Assembly: GCA_965116695.1 (NCBI GenBank)
Contig: OZ220706.1
Span: 4,526,001 to 4,590,000 of the forward strand
Direction: 5' to 3'
Source: JAJDTT01 sp965116695
GTDB taxonomy: Bacteria > Acidobacteriota > UBA6911 > RPQK01 > JAJDTT01
DNA length: 64,000 bases
Made by a program: the position numbers and the translations under genes. Shown here in pieces: positions 16,044 to 25,534 of this stretch (positions are counted from its first letter, which is position 1; every line of letters starts with the position of its first letter). The notes beneath the pieces are model-generated. The model was given only the letters and a program-made list of their open reading frames with translations, did not search any database and was not told the DNA's origin.

Positions 16044-17791
16044 GGCGTTTCCTTCTGCTCTGGGTCCCGGGTGCGCTCCTGATCTCCTCCTGCGGCCAGG
16101 CTCCCAGCGCCACCACCGGCAGCGCCACGCCCCTGGGCCTGGGCGCCCTGAGCTTCAACGGCGAGATCCACCCCAAGGGGATCTACACCACCTGGCATTT
16201 CGAGTACGGACCCACGCCGTCGTTCGGGTTCCGGACCCGGGAACGGCCGCTGCCGCCCCGTCTGGCGGCTCACTACCGGGAAACCTGGGACGACGGGACG
16301 GGAGCGTGGGAAAGCTGGTCTCAGGAGCATATTCATCATCCGGAGGGAGGAGCCTCCGGGGGGTATATCGAATGGCGGCAGCCGGCGGCCAACAACGATT
16401 TCAACCACATGGCGGCCGACGTGCTGCACCTGGTGAAATATCTCCGGACCGGCCTGTTGCGCCAGTGGCGGCAGGAGGGAAACACGGTTCTGGGAGGGGC
16501 GGACCCCGATCTGCGGGACGCCCGAGTCTCCATCTGGGTCCGGGGAGACGGTTGGGAACCCCGCGGATCGGAACTGATCTGGTGGCTTCAGAGCCAGAGC
16601 AATTCCTGGTGGGGGGACCAGGTCGGATGGCGCCGCGCCAACTGGGCCTACAGCGGCGTCAGCCTCACCGATCGGCTCCTGGACGGGAACTGGCACCAGG
16701 TCGTCTACCGTCTCGAAAACGACACCGGGAAGTGGACCTACGGCGGAAAGAACATCGGCCAGGGCCGGGCCTCCGAGCGCTACGAGTACTGGTCCATCGA
16801 CCAGGCCCTGGGGCACAACAACAACAATTTCTTTCATCTGCTGGCGTTCGTGGATCCTCAGGATCCTCCCGTGGGCGCCCTTCATTTCGACGAGTTCGAG
16901 CTGACCTACCGCAACGAGTCCCTCCTCTTGGACAGCAACGGCGGCCGCTTGATTCGTTGGCCGGATGGCGGCCACGGCGATCCGGCGAGCCTGACGGACG
17001 GCTGGCGGCACGGGGCAGGGAAGACGTGGCGCAGCGCGGAGAATCCGTCCGCACCGTTGGAATTCGTCTATGCCTTTCAGGATCCGGTGACCATCGAGAC
17101 GATTCAGGCGCACCAGAATCCCGAGTACCCCAGCCGGGAACTTGAGATCTCGGTATCTCCGGACGGAGAGTCGTTTACGCCCGTCTGCCGGATGACACTT
17201 CCCGAAAAGGGGCATCCCAACGACAATTTCGCCCTCGACACCAGGACCGGTCTTTCGGTCGAGGCCGCCTTTCTGAAGGTCCGCGTGCTGTCGGGCTACG
17301 GTTCGCGACACTGGGGGCTGGGTGAGATCGAGGTCTTCGGCAGCGGCGCCAGGATGCTTCCCGACGACGATCTCTACCACGTGAACCAGGACGTCTGGAA
17401 CCTGAGTCCGGGCGACACCCTTCACTACCGGCTCGTGGCCACAGGAGAGGAGGGCGTCACCCGCGGCGAGACCAGAAGCTTCGTCCTTTCCCCGGACCGC
17501 CGCCCCCACCTGCGGGCGCTGGAGCCTCTTCGCATGACCGGAACCACCGCCCGGCTGCAGGGAAGGCTCTCCCCCATGGGCCTGGTTACCTATTACCACT
17601 TCGAATACGGCGCCGATCCCGGTTTGGGGAAGAAAACCCCGTTGGCCTACGCCGGCGCCGAAATCACCCCGCGCTCCGTCTTCGCCGATCTGGACGGCCT
17701 GGAGCCGGCGACCCGCTACCACTATCGACTGGTGGGTATCAACGGCGACGCGGTAATCCGGAGCGAGACCCTGTCGTTTCTGACGCCATGA
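16040..17791 (+). CDS. Large exported lipoprotein with discoidin-like and FN3-like domains
   Basis: 583 aa. Signal MRRFLLLWVPGALLISSCG with lipobox ISSC. A first FN3-like segment (IYTTWHFEYGPTPSFGFRT) is followed by a Trp-rich laminin-G-like jelly-roll region (160-310: SELIWWLQSQSNSWWGDQVGWRRANW, FFHLLAFVDPQDPPVGALHFDEFELTY), an F5/8 type C-like segment (350-440: APLEFVYAFQDPVTIETIQAHQNPEY, FLKVRVLSGYGSRHWGLGEIEVFGSG), and a closing FN3-like domain (YYHFEYGADPGLGKKTPLAYAGAEI, ATRYHYRLVGINGDAV). It probably binds extracellular glycans. Coupled to the upstream gene by an ATGA overlap. Confidence 0.7.
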   Translation: MRRFLLLWVPGALLISSCGQAPSATTGSATPLGLGALSFNGEIHPKGIYTTWHFEYGPTPSFGFRTRERPLPPRLAAHYRETWDDGTGAWESWSQEHIHHPEGGASGGYIEWRQPAANNDFNHMAADVLHLVKYLRTGLLRQWRQEGNTVLGGADPDLRDARVSIWVRGDGWEPRGSELIWWLQSQSNSWWGDQVGWRRANWAYSGVSLTDRLLDGNWHQVVYRLENDTGKWTYGGKNIGQGRASERYEYWSIDQALGHNNNNFFHLLAFVDPQDPPVGALHFDEFELTYRNESLLLDSNGGRLIRWPDGGHGDPASLTDGWRHGAGKTWRSAENPSAPLEFVYAFQDPVTIETIQAHQNPEYPSRELEISVSPDGESFTPVCRMTLPEKGHPNDNFALDTRTGLSVEAAFLKVRVLSGYGSRHWGLGEIEVFGSGARMLPDDDLYHVNQDVWNLSPGDTLHYRLVATGEEGVTRGETRSFVLSPDRRPHLRALEPLRMTGTTARLQGRLSPMGLVTYYHFEYGADPGLGKKTPLAYAGAEITPRSVFADLDGLEPATRYHYRLVGINGDAVIRSETLSFLTP

Positions 17792-17810
17792 CGGGGAAGG
17801 GCCAGGGAAG

Positions 17811-18788
17811 ATGACGCGTGAGGATTTGAGTTCCGACTTCCCGGCCCGGTTCCTGGAAGCCCGGCGGCGCTTGGCGAAGGTGGCCCGGGTGACGCCGCTG
17901 GTGCAGTCCAAGCTCGATCCCGGGCTCCACTTCAAGGCCGAGAACCTGCAGGTGACCGGCTCCTTCAAGATCCGGGCCGCCTACAACCAGATGGTTCAAC
18001 TGGACCGGGAACAGCGGGACCGGGGCATCGTCACCTCCAGTTCCGGGAACTTTGCCCAGGCCGTGGCCTACGCCGCCAGGATGCTGGATCTCTCGGCCAA
18101 GATCGTGATGATGGAGAGTTCCAGCCCTCTCAAGGTGGCGGGGACCCGACGTTGGGGCGGAGAGGTGGTCTTCTGCGAGAGCCGCTTCGAGGCCCGGGAC
18201 CGCACCGTCCGGCAGATCCGGGAGGAGGAGGACCGCAGCACGGTCCATCCCTACGACCATTCCGCCGCGGTGGCCGGAAACGGAACCGCCGGACTGGAGA
18301 TATTGGAGCAACTGGACCAGGTGGAGAACGTCGTGGTTCCCATCAGCGGCGGAGGACTCATCAGCGGAATCGCCATGGCCGTCAAGGAACGGAAACCTGC
18401 GGTCAGGGTGTGGGGAATCCAGCCGCGGGGTTCCAACGCCACGTATCTCTCCTTTCGGAAAAGGGAAGCGGTGGCCCTGGACCGGGCCGACACCGTGGCG
18501 GACGGCCTCACCGTCACCCGGCCCGGAAACCTGACCTTCCCCCTGATACTGCGCTACGTGGACGAAGTGGAGATAGTGGAGGAAGACTCGATCCTATACA
18601 GTGTGGGCCATCTCATGGGAGAGGAGAAGCTGGTGGTGGAACCCTCCGGCGCCGTTCCCCTGGCGGCGGTTCTGGAAGGCAAGGTTCCCCTGAGTAATAC
18701 GGTCCTGGTGTTGAGCGGGGGAAACATGGGGCAGGAGATCATGAACCGGTCTCTCGGTCTTTTCTCGGAAGGAAGGAGTCCAAAATGA
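17811..18788 (+). CDS. PLP-dependent threonine/serine dehydratase-like enzyme
   Basis: 325 aa fold-type II PLP enzyme that would deaminate threonine or serine to the 2-oxo acid. The Schiff-base lysine is in HFKAENLQVTGSFKIRAAYN (about residue 52), the phosphate loop is SGGGLISGI (about 178), and SSGNFAQAVAYAA is the substrate loop. It lacks the ACT regulatory domain of biosynthetic IlvA, so it is closer to the catabolic/TdcB or serine racemase type. Stop overlaps the next ATG (ATGA), putting it in one transcript with the sialidase-like gene. Confidence 0.85.
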   Translation: MTREDLSSDFPARFLEARRRLAKVARVTPLVQSKLDPGLHFKAENLQVTGSFKIRAAYNQMVQLDREQRDRGIVTSSSGNFAQAVAYAARMLDLSAKIVMMESSSPLKVAGTRRWGGEVVFCESRFEARDRTVRQIREEEDRSTVHPYDHSAAVAGNGTAGLEILEQLDQVENVVVPISGGGLISGIAMAVKERKPAVRVWGIQPRGSNATYLSFRKREAVALDRADTVADGLTVTRPGNLTFPLILRYVDEVEIVEEDSILYSVGHLMGEEKLVVEPSGAVPLAAVLEGKVPLSNTVLVLSGGNMGQEIMNRSLGLFSEGRSPK

Positions 18789-19912
18789 AGTTCAGGTCCG
18801 TTCGAGCGCCACGCGCATGGCTGCGCACTGCAGGCGTCTGCCTGGGAGTCGCCGGGTGCATTGCGGTCGGGGTTTTCGCCCAGGAGGCCTTCGTCATGGA
18901 CGAGCTGCAGGCGGAACGGGTCGTGGTGGTTCCGGGTGGTTATTTCCCGCGCATGGAGATCCTGAAGAACGGCGACCTGCTGGTGGCGGTAAAGGCGGGA
19001 GCCGCGCACGTGGGCAAGTCGGGCCGGGTCGACCTGGTCCGCTCCACCGACGGCGGCCGCACCTGGGGCAAGCCGGTGACCGTGTTCGATCTCCCCGGCC
19101 GGGACGACGCCATCGACGCCATGGGACGCCTCGCGGACGGAACCGTGATCGCCGGCATCGTCTCCTATTCCTGGGCCGGTGAGCGCTACACCGGAGAGGG
19201 ATGGAGCGCCGACACCTGGGTGATCCGCTCCTCCGACAACGGGCACACCTGGACGGAACCGGTCAAGCTGGAAGCCACGCCCCACGACTGGCTCTACCCC
19301 TTCGGGCGGCCGGTGGAACTGGAGGACGGGACGGTTCTCCTGTCCGGATACGGTTCGGGGCTTCCCAGGGACCGGAAGACGCCAACGACCTCCTGGGTGG
19401 TGCGGTCCAGGGACGGCGGCAGGACGTGGGGCGAGTACGCCGCGGTGGCCACCCGCTTCGACGAGCTCTGCATCGCCCGTCTGCCTTCCGGGAAGCTGGT
19501 CGCCGTCCTGCGCGCCACGGGCGGCTCGACCTCCCTCTCCTTCTCCTCTGATGGCGGCCGGACCTGGAGCGAAACGCGCCGCCTGACCGAAAAGGCGGAG
19601 CATCCGGGCGATCTCCTGGTGCTGGCTGACGGGAGGCTTCTCGTGACCTTCGGAGTGCGCCATCAACCCTACGGGGTCCAGGCCATGTTCAGCCGGGACG
19701 AGGGCGAGACCTGGTCCGAGAAGAAGAGGATCCTGTTGGCGTGGGACGGCGACCATGGCGATCTGGGCTATCCGGTCTCCATCCAGAGGCCCGACGGCAG
19801 GATCGTCACCGCCTATTACATCGTCTACGGTGAACGGGACTCCTATGGAGACAAAGGGGTCGCCATGAAGAACTCCTTCACCAAGGCGGTCATCTGGTCG
19901 CCGCCGCGATGA
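18785..19912 (+). CDS. Secreted sialidase/neuraminidase-like six-bladed propeller
   Basis: 375 aa with signal segment AWLRTAGVCLGVAGCIAVGVFAQ. At least five BNR/Asp-box motifs are visible: STDGGRTWG, SSDNGHTWTEP, SRDGGRTWGE, SSDGGRTWSE and SRDEGETWSE, each marking a propeller blade. An exo-sialidase or a sialidase-fold protein of other specificity is likely; the catalytic Tyr-Glu pair cannot be fixed by eye. A sialate O-acetylesterase at 31382 would complement it. It overlaps the following TPR gene by 4 bases. Confidence 0.82.
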   Translation: MKFRSVRAPRAWLRTAGVCLGVAGCIAVGVFAQEAFVMDELQAERVVVVPGGYFPRMEILKNGDLLVAVKAGAAHVGKSGRVDLVRSTDGGRTWGKPVTVFDLPGRDDAIDAMGRLADGTVIAGIVSYSWAGERYTGEGWSADTWVIRSSDNGHTWTEPVKLEATPHDWLYPFGRPVELEDGTVLLSGYGSGLPRDRKTPTTSWVVRSRDGGRTWGEYAAVATRFDELCIARLPSGKLVAVLRATGGSTSLSFSSDGGRTWSETRRLTEKAEHPGDLLVLADGRLLVTFGVRHQPYGVQAMFSRDEGETWSEKKRILLAWDGDHGDLGYPVSIQRPDGRIVTAYYIVYGERDSYGDKGVAMKNSFTKAVIWSPPR

Positions 19913-21753
19913 GCCGGGCCCGGCGCGCCCGGCGCGCCCGGCGAGCCCGGTCCCGAGCCGCCCGGCGGCGGAAGCCGCCGCGCCCGGCGAGCCGATTCGA
20001 CACCACCCGGTTGTTCCCCCTGCTTCTCTTCCTGGCGGTGCTGGGGGTCTACGCCCCATCGGCGGCCAACGACTTTGTCTACGACGACAACGAGGTGATC
20101 GTCAACCAGAAGGCTCCCGCCTCCCTGGCTGAGGTGGCCGGGATCTTCGGTGAACGCCACTTCCCCAATCTCCCCTATTACCGTCCCGTCACCCGGACCA
20201 CTCTGCTGCTGCAGAAGACCTTCCATGGAGACAACCCGGCGCCGTTTCACCTCTTGAACGCCGCCTTCATGGCCCTGGCCGCGATGGTGGTCTATTTTCT
20301 GCTGCGGCTCCCCGTTTTCGGTGTGTCCAGGATCCCGGCGCTCCTGGGGGCGGCGCTCTTCGCGCTTCATCCCATCGCCTCCTCCTGCGTCTATCCCACC
20401 GCCTCCGGCCGGGAGACCCTGCTGCCCTCGCTCTGGACCCTCCTGTCGGTTTACGCGTACCTGCGGCCAGGAAGGGGCTGGCGGGTACTCTCGCTGGCGG
20501 CATTCACCGGCGCCCTCTTCAGCAAAGAGCAGGCGGTGGTCATTCCCGCCCTCTTCGTGCTGGCGGACCTCGCCGGAATGACGCCGGACCCGCCCCGCTG
20601 GAACGTCCGCCGGTGGGTCGTTCGCTATCTGCCGCTGCTTCCGATCCTGGCGGGATATTTCTGGATTCGCCACCTGCTCTTCGGCGGGACCGAGTACGCC
20701 TTCGGCGAGCCTGCGGGCCCGCTTTTCAGCCTGGGCTACGCCTTCCAGACGATCTTTCTTCCCACGGTCGAGCTGGTCTACGAACCCACGCTGCCGATCT
20801 GGCTCTCGTGGCCCCGCCTGATCGTTTCTTGTCTCGCCGTTGCCGGGTTGCTGGTCCTGGCCCTGCGTCTGGAGCCGCGGTTCCGTCCCGTTCTCCTCTT
20901 CTGGTCGGGCTGGTTCCTGGTGACCCTGGCGCCCACCGCCAACATCATCCAGCAGGAGGCCAAGTACGACGAGCGCTACCTGTTCCTGGCTTCCCTGGCG
21001 CTGATCGCCGTCGCCGCGGCGGTGGTCTCCCAGGGAGAAGGGCCGGGGCGGTTTTGCAGCATCACGACCGCCGCCGCCCTCCTTCTGGTCGGCGCGGCCG
21101 GATTCATCAGCTTCCACCGGTCCGCCTATTTCCAAGACAACCTGGCCTTCAGCCGCCAGTGGCTGAAGACCGACCCCCGATCGGTCAACGCTCACTACAA
21201 CCTGGGCTTCGGTCTCGCTCAACTCGGCCGTCACCAGGAGGCGGTGGAGGCCTACGAGCGGGCTTTGGAGATCGAGCCGGACTACGGTTACGCGCACAAC
21301 AACCTGGGGAACGCCCTGGACAAGACCGGAAAACGCGAGGAGGCGATCGGGCACTTCCGAAAGGCCCTGGAGCTCGATCCCACCTATGCCGAGGCGCACC
21401 ACAACCTGACCAATGTCCTGGTGGCGGGGAACCGGCTCGAAGAAGCGTTGGAGCATGCGCGGGAGGCCGTGCGGCTGCGGCCCGACTTCGCCGAAGCCCA
21501 AAACAACCTGGGGAACCTTCTCACCCGTCGAGGGGACGCTGCGGAGGCGGTTTCCCACTACCGTTCGGCCTTGGAGTTGAAGCCCGGGTACGCCGAAGCT
21601 CACAACAACCTGGCCAATGCGCTGGTGGCGTTGGGGCGGCTTCAGGAAGCGATCTCCCATTACTCGGAGGCCATTCGGATCCGGCCCGGATATCCCGAGG
21701 CGCGGCGCAACCGGGAGCTGGTCCTGACGGAGTTGACGAGAAGGGGAGGTTGA
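19909..21753 (+). CDS. Multi-spanning membrane protein with C-terminal TPRs (TMTC/O-mannosyltransferase-like)
   Basis: 614 aa. After a very basic N-terminus, about 10 transmembrane helices occupy residues 40-390 (LFPLLLFLAVLGVYAPSAANDFVYDDNEVI, an acidic DD loop as in GT-C enzymes; PYYRPVTRTTLLLQ; LGAALFALHPIASSCV). Residues 415-610 contain about six TPRs (SVNAHYNLGFGLAQLGRHQEAVEAYERALEIEPDYGYAHNNLGNAL and repeats). The layout matches TMTC-like proteins that may transfer sugars to exported proteins. The first 30 residues come from a tandem 9-base DNA repeat giving RARRARRAR. Confidence 0.78.
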   Translation: MSRARRARRARRARSRAARRRKPPRPASRFDTTRLFPLLLFLAVLGVYAPSAANDFVYDDNEVIVNQKAPASLAEVAGIFGERHFPNLPYYRPVTRTTLLLQKTFHGDNPAPFHLLNAAFMALAAMVVYFLLRLPVFGVSRIPALLGAALFALHPIASSCVYPTASGRETLLPSLWTLLSVYAYLRPGRGWRVLSLAAFTGALFSKEQAVVIPALFVLADLAGMTPDPPRWNVRRWVVRYLPLLPILAGYFWIRHLLFGGTEYAFGEPAGPLFSLGYAFQTIFLPTVELVYEPTLPIWLSWPRLIVSCLAVAGLLVLALRLEPRFRPVLLFWSGWFLVTLAPTANIIQQEAKYDERYLFLASLALIAVAAAVVSQGEGPGRFCSITTAAALLLVGAAGFISFHRSAYFQDNLAFSRQWLKTDPRSVNAHYNLGFGLAQLGRHQEAVEAYERALEIEPDYGYAHNNLGNALDKTGKREEAIGHFRKALELDPTYAEAHHNLTNVLVAGNRLEEALEHAREAVRLRPDFAEAQNNLGNLLTRRGDAAEAVSHYRSALELKPGYAEAHNNLANALVALGRLQEAISHYSEAIRIRPGYPEARRNRELVLTELTRRGG

Positions 21754-21831
21754 GGCTGCCATAGGCTGATATCATGGGGATACGAGTTCAACCGTTTTGT
21801 GCGAAATGCCCGATCGAAGGGGAATAGACAG

Positions 21832-23448
21832 ATGCCATCGAGCTTGAGATGGAGCGGCGTTCCGGTTGCTTTTCTGGTCCTTCTGACCGGCGGCTTCCGG
21901 CCTGCGATGCCACAGGATCAGGATCAGCGGGCCAAGCAGGCGCAGGAGGAGCAGGACTACTTCAAGAAGTGGCTCGACGAAGACGTGGTCTACATCATCA
22001 CCAAGGAGGAGCGGTCCGTCTTCGAGAAGCTGGTCGCGCCTGAGGAGAAGCAGCAGTTCATCGAGCAGTTCTGGGCCCGGCGCGACCCGTCCCAGGGGTC
22101 CGCCTACAACGAATTCAAAGAAGAGCATTACCGGCGGATCAAGTACTCCAACGAGCGTTTCGCCGCGGGTTTCCCCGGCTGGATGTCGGATCGGGGGAAG
22201 ATCTACATCAAGTTCGGTCCCCCCGACGAGATCCGGAGCAGCCCCAGCGGCGGGATCCACACCCGGGAGTTCTACGAGGGAGGCGGCACGGCGGTCACCT
22301 TTCCGTTCGAGATCTGGTGGTACCGGTACATCGAGGGGATGGGACAGGACATCGAGATGGAATTCGTGGACCGTCTCAACAGCGGCGAGTTCCGGCTGGC
22401 CATGGACCAATGGGAAAAGGAGGTCGGCTTCGAGATGGGGATCGGCCCCACCACCTTCGAGCAGCTCGGGCTGGTGAGCCGGGCGGAAATGAACCGGGCG
22501 CGCTTCCTGGGCAATCCGGGCAACCCCTACATCCACAGCACGCGCATCCAGGACCAGCCCTTGGAACGCCTGAGCCGTTACAGCCAGCTCATGAAACCGC
22601 CCACGATCCGGTTCGACGACCTGAGGACGGTAGTGGAGACCCGGGTCCGGTTCCAACAGATTCCGGTTTCGTTGGTGGCTCACATCACCCCGGTTCACGA
22701 AAGCCTGAGCCTGGCGCTGGTGACGGCCAAGATCAAGGTCAGCCCGGAAAACTACGTTCAGACAGGAGAGGTCTGGCGTTCCGAAACCCATATCTACGGA
22801 CGGATGACCGACCTCACCGGAAGGGTGGTCTACGAGTTCGACGACGACGTGGTGAGCACGCTTCGCACCGCGCCGTCGGGTCTCGGGATGGCCCAGCGCC
22901 TGTACCAGAGGAAGATTCCCGTCAAGCGGGGACGCTTCAAGCTCCAGTTCGTGGTACGGGAGGTGAAGTCGGAGAAGACCGGAACCTTGGACACCGTGGT
23001 CGTGGTGCCGGGTCCGACGGAGAAGCTCCGGGGAACCATCGTGTTGGCGGACCGGGCGGCCCCGGTCCGGCCGGGGGAATCTCTGGTCGATCCCTTCGTG
23101 GTGACCGAGGATCTGAAGGTCTACCCCAGCATCGACGGGCTGTTCGCTCCATCCGACCGGCTGGGGGTCTACCTGGAGGTTCACAATCTGGCCCAGGACA
23201 TGGCGACCCAGACGGCGGACGTCAAGTTCCGTTACAGCGTGGTTTCCAAGGATGGAACGCTGGTCGACGATCTGGCCAAGGAGCTGGAGCCGCGGCGGGT
23301 CGAAAACAACTCGATGGTCAACGCCTTTTTCGCCTTTCCCCTTCAGACGCTGGCGGCCGGGGAGTACTCGTTCCAGATGGAGGTGACGGACCTGATCTCG
23401 GAAAACCGCCTGCTGCTCAAGGACAATTTCCGTATCGAAGCCAACTGA
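21832..23448 (+). CDS. GWxTD domain-containing exported protein
   Basis: 538 aa with signal segment SLRWSGVPVAFLVLLTGGFRP. The N-terminal half holds the GWxTD module common in Acidobacteriota: EKQQFIEQFWARRDPSQGSAYNEFKEEHYRRIKYSNERF, then GWMSDRGKIYIKFGPPDEI and the WWYRYI segment. The C-terminal half (about 280-530) is beta-rich, perhaps two Ig-like domains. The ATG at 21832 follows an AAGGGG site. Function of the family is unknown; in genomes it often neighbours TPR and sulfatase genes, as here. Confidence 0.85.
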   Translation: MPSSLRWSGVPVAFLVLLTGGFRPAMPQDQDQRAKQAQEEQDYFKKWLDEDVVYIITKEERSVFEKLVAPEEKQQFIEQFWARRDPSQGSAYNEFKEEHYRRIKYSNERFAAGFPGWMSDRGKIYIKFGPPDEIRSSPSGGIHTREFYEGGGTAVTFPFEIWWYRYIEGMGQDIEMEFVDRLNSGEFRLAMDQWEKEVGFEMGIGPTTFEQLGLVSRAEMNRARFLGNPGNPYIHSTRIQDQPLERLSRYSQLMKPPTIRFDDLRTVVETRVRFQQIPVSLVAHITPVHESLSLALVTAKIKVSPENYVQTGEVWRSETHIYGRMTDLTGRVVYEFDDDVVSTLRTAPSGLGMAQRLYQRKIPVKRGRFKLQFVVREVKSEKTGTLDTVVVVPGPTEKLRGTIVLADRAAPVRPGESLVDPFVVTEDLKVYPSIDGLFAPSDRLGVYLEVHNLAQDMATQTADVKFRYSVVSKDGTLVDDLAKELEPRRVENNSMVNAFFAFPLQTLAAGEYSFQMEVTDLISENRLLLKDNFRIEAN

Positions 23449-23478
23449 CCGGGCGGTCGACCGGTCCCCCGCTCAAGC

Positions 23479-25374
23479 ATGCGCCCGTTCATCAACAGTT
23501 TGCCGGAGCGGATCTCCCGAGCCCCGGCGTGGGCGCTGACGCTGTTGCTGGCGAGCGCGGCCACTCTGGCGGCGCTGGAGCCGTGGTCCCGGCTCTCTGC
23601 CGGTCAGGGTCGTCCCGCCGCTCCCGCGGGCATCATTCTGATCACGGTGGACACGCTTCGGGCCGACCGTCTCGAAGCGTACGGGTACGCCGGGACGCCG
23701 AATCCGGCGGTCAACGCCCTGGCTGAGGACGGCGTCCTGTTCGAGCAGGTCATCGCCCAGTCGCCGCTCACGCTCCCGTCCCACTGCTCCATCCTGACCG
23801 GATCGTTTCCCTATCACACGGGAGTCCGGGACCAGGCGGGGTTCAGCCTGAAGCCGCATCATCTGACTTTGGCCGAGCGGCTGCGTTCCGAGGGATATGG
23901 GACGGCGGCCTTCATCGGCTCCTCGGTCCTCAACGCCGGAACGGGGCTCGATCAGGGGTTCGACCTCTACTGGGATCTTCCGGAGCAGGGTCTTCCCGAG
24001 CGGCTGGGCGGTGAAGTGATGAGCCGGGCGCTGGATTGGCTGTCCTCGCGGGGTGACGGCAAGTTCTTCGCCTGGATTCATCTCTTCGATCCCCACGCCC
24101 CGTATGCGGCTCCCGAGCCCTTCGGAAGCCGTTACCGGAGTCGCCCCTACGACGGCGAGGTCGCCTACGTCGACTCACTGGTGGGCGATCTGGTCCGGCA
24201 TCTGAAACGGCTTCGCCTCTACGATCGGACGCTCCTGGTCTTCACCAGCGATCACGGAGAGAGTCTGGGGGAGCACGGCGAGTCGAGTCACGGCATGTTC
24301 CTCTACGACGCCACCGTGCGCATTCCGCTCGTCATCAAGGCCGCCGGCTCCCCCTGGAAGGGCAGGAGGATCCGGGAACAGGTGAGGGGAGTGGACATCG
24401 CGCCGACCATCCTCCAACTGGCCGGTCTGCGGGTGGACGACGAGATCCAGGGAAGGGGTCTCCTCTCCCTGATCCGAGGGCGCTGGAACCAGCCGGAGTT
24501 GCCCGCCTACAGCGAGACCTACTATCCGTACTACCATTTTCAGTGGAGTCCGCTCTTCTCCATGCGGGCTCGCGGCTTCAAGTACATCGACGCGCCCAAT
24601 CCGGAGCTCTATGACCTGGTTGCAGACGCCGGAGAGCGGCGGAACATCATCGGGGGACGCCCCTCCATGGCGGCTTACCTGAAGGAGAACCTGGAAGACG
24701 AGTACCGGAAGTTCTCCGCCGGCCGCGACGAGCCTCCCGAACCGGAGCAGATGGACCGGGCCACCATCGAGCGTCTCAAGAGCCTGGGCTACCTGGGTTT
24801 CGCCTCGGGGACGGCGAAACTCCCGTCCACCGAGGGACTTGCTGATCCCAAGGACCGGATCGCGCTCTACGAACTGTTGCAGCAGGCGTTCCAGGATTCC
24901 GAGGAGGGGCGGTTCATCGAATCCAACAGCAAATTGCGGAAGGTCGTGGCCCAGGAGGAGGGTCTCATCGATGCCCACCTCTACCTGGGCCTGAACTCGG
25001 TCGAGATGGGGCAGTTCAGCGATGCCATCGAGGCCTTCCAGGCTGTGCTCCGCCGTGATCCGGGCAACCTGATGGCCCTCTACAACCTCGCCCTCTCCTA
25101 TCTCAATCAGGGCCGCCCCGACGCGGCCGTTCCGGGACTGGAACGGACCGTGCAACTGGACCCGGACGACGTGACGGCCCGGGTCGCCCTGGGAAGGGCC
25201 TACCAGTTGGCCGGCAGGCTCGATGACGCCATCGATGCCCTGGAGAAGGCGGTCGCCGCCCGCCCCGAATTTGCCGACGCCCTGGACTTCCTGAGCCAGG
25301 CGTATGGCCAAAAGGGATGGACCGCCAAAGCGGATTCGGCCCGCCGCCGCGCCGAAGCGGCCCGAAACCGCTGA
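23479..25374 (+). CDS. Membrane-anchored sulfatase-family protein with C-terminal TPRs
   Basis: 631 aa. An N-terminal hydrophobic helix (WALTLLLASAATLAAL) precedes an alkaline-phosphatase-superfamily domain: metal ligands in ITVDTLRADRLEAYGY, WIHLFDPHAPYAAPEPF and FTSDHGESLGEHGESSHG. At the usual CxPxR/SxPxR maturation site it reads SPLTLPSHCSILTG, so the formylglycine motif is absent; this is typical of a subclass found beside GWxTD genes. Residues 460-620 contain four TPRs. Phosphodiesterase, phosphoglycerol transferase or unusual sulfatase activity are all possible. Confidence 0.82.
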   Translation: MRPFINSLPERISRAPAWALTLLLASAATLAALEPWSRLSAGQGRPAAPAGIILITVDTLRADRLEAYGYAGTPNPAVNALAEDGVLFEQVIAQSPLTLPSHCSILTGSFPYHTGVRDQAGFSLKPHHLTLAERLRSEGYGTAAFIGSSVLNAGTGLDQGFDLYWDLPEQGLPERLGGEVMSRALDWLSSRGDGKFFAWIHLFDPHAPYAAPEPFGSRYRSRPYDGEVAYVDSLVGDLVRHLKRLRLYDRTLLVFTSDHGESLGEHGESSHGMFLYDATVRIPLVIKAAGSPWKGRRIREQVRGVDIAPTILQLAGLRVDDEIQGRGLLSLIRGRWNQPELPAYSETYYPYYHFQWSPLFSMRARGFKYIDAPNPELYDLVADAGERRNIIGGRPSMAAYLKENLEDEYRKFSAGRDEPPEPEQMDRATIERLKSLGYLGFASGTAKLPSTEGLADPKDRIALYELLQQAFQDSEEGRFIESNSKLRKVVAQEEGLIDAHLYLGLNSVEMGQFSDAIEAFQAVLRRDPGNLMALYNLALSYLNQGRPDAAVPGLERTVQLDPDDVTARVALGRAYQLAGRLDDAIDALEKAVAARPEFADALDFLSQAYGQKGWTAKADSARRRAEAARNR

Positions 25375-25534
25375 GCCCTGACAGCGGCAAATCCGCGATC
25401 CGGTTTTCTCTCGATCCTCATCATCGAGTTCTTGACCGGCAACCCTCCGGCGGCTACTCTTTGCGCGTTGAAATCGTGGCCGCGGCCGGTCCGTCCGCGA
25501 GCTTTCACCCTGTTCATGAGGAGGTAGGAATCGA

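Noticed and set aside
16004..17968. Very long open frame on the minus strand (654 codons)
   Set aside because: Antisense shadow of the lipoprotein gene; Pro/Gly/Arg-rich, low-complexity translation with no motif. Similar shadows occur at 19843-21762, 32640-34475, 60782-62236 and 62155-63807.
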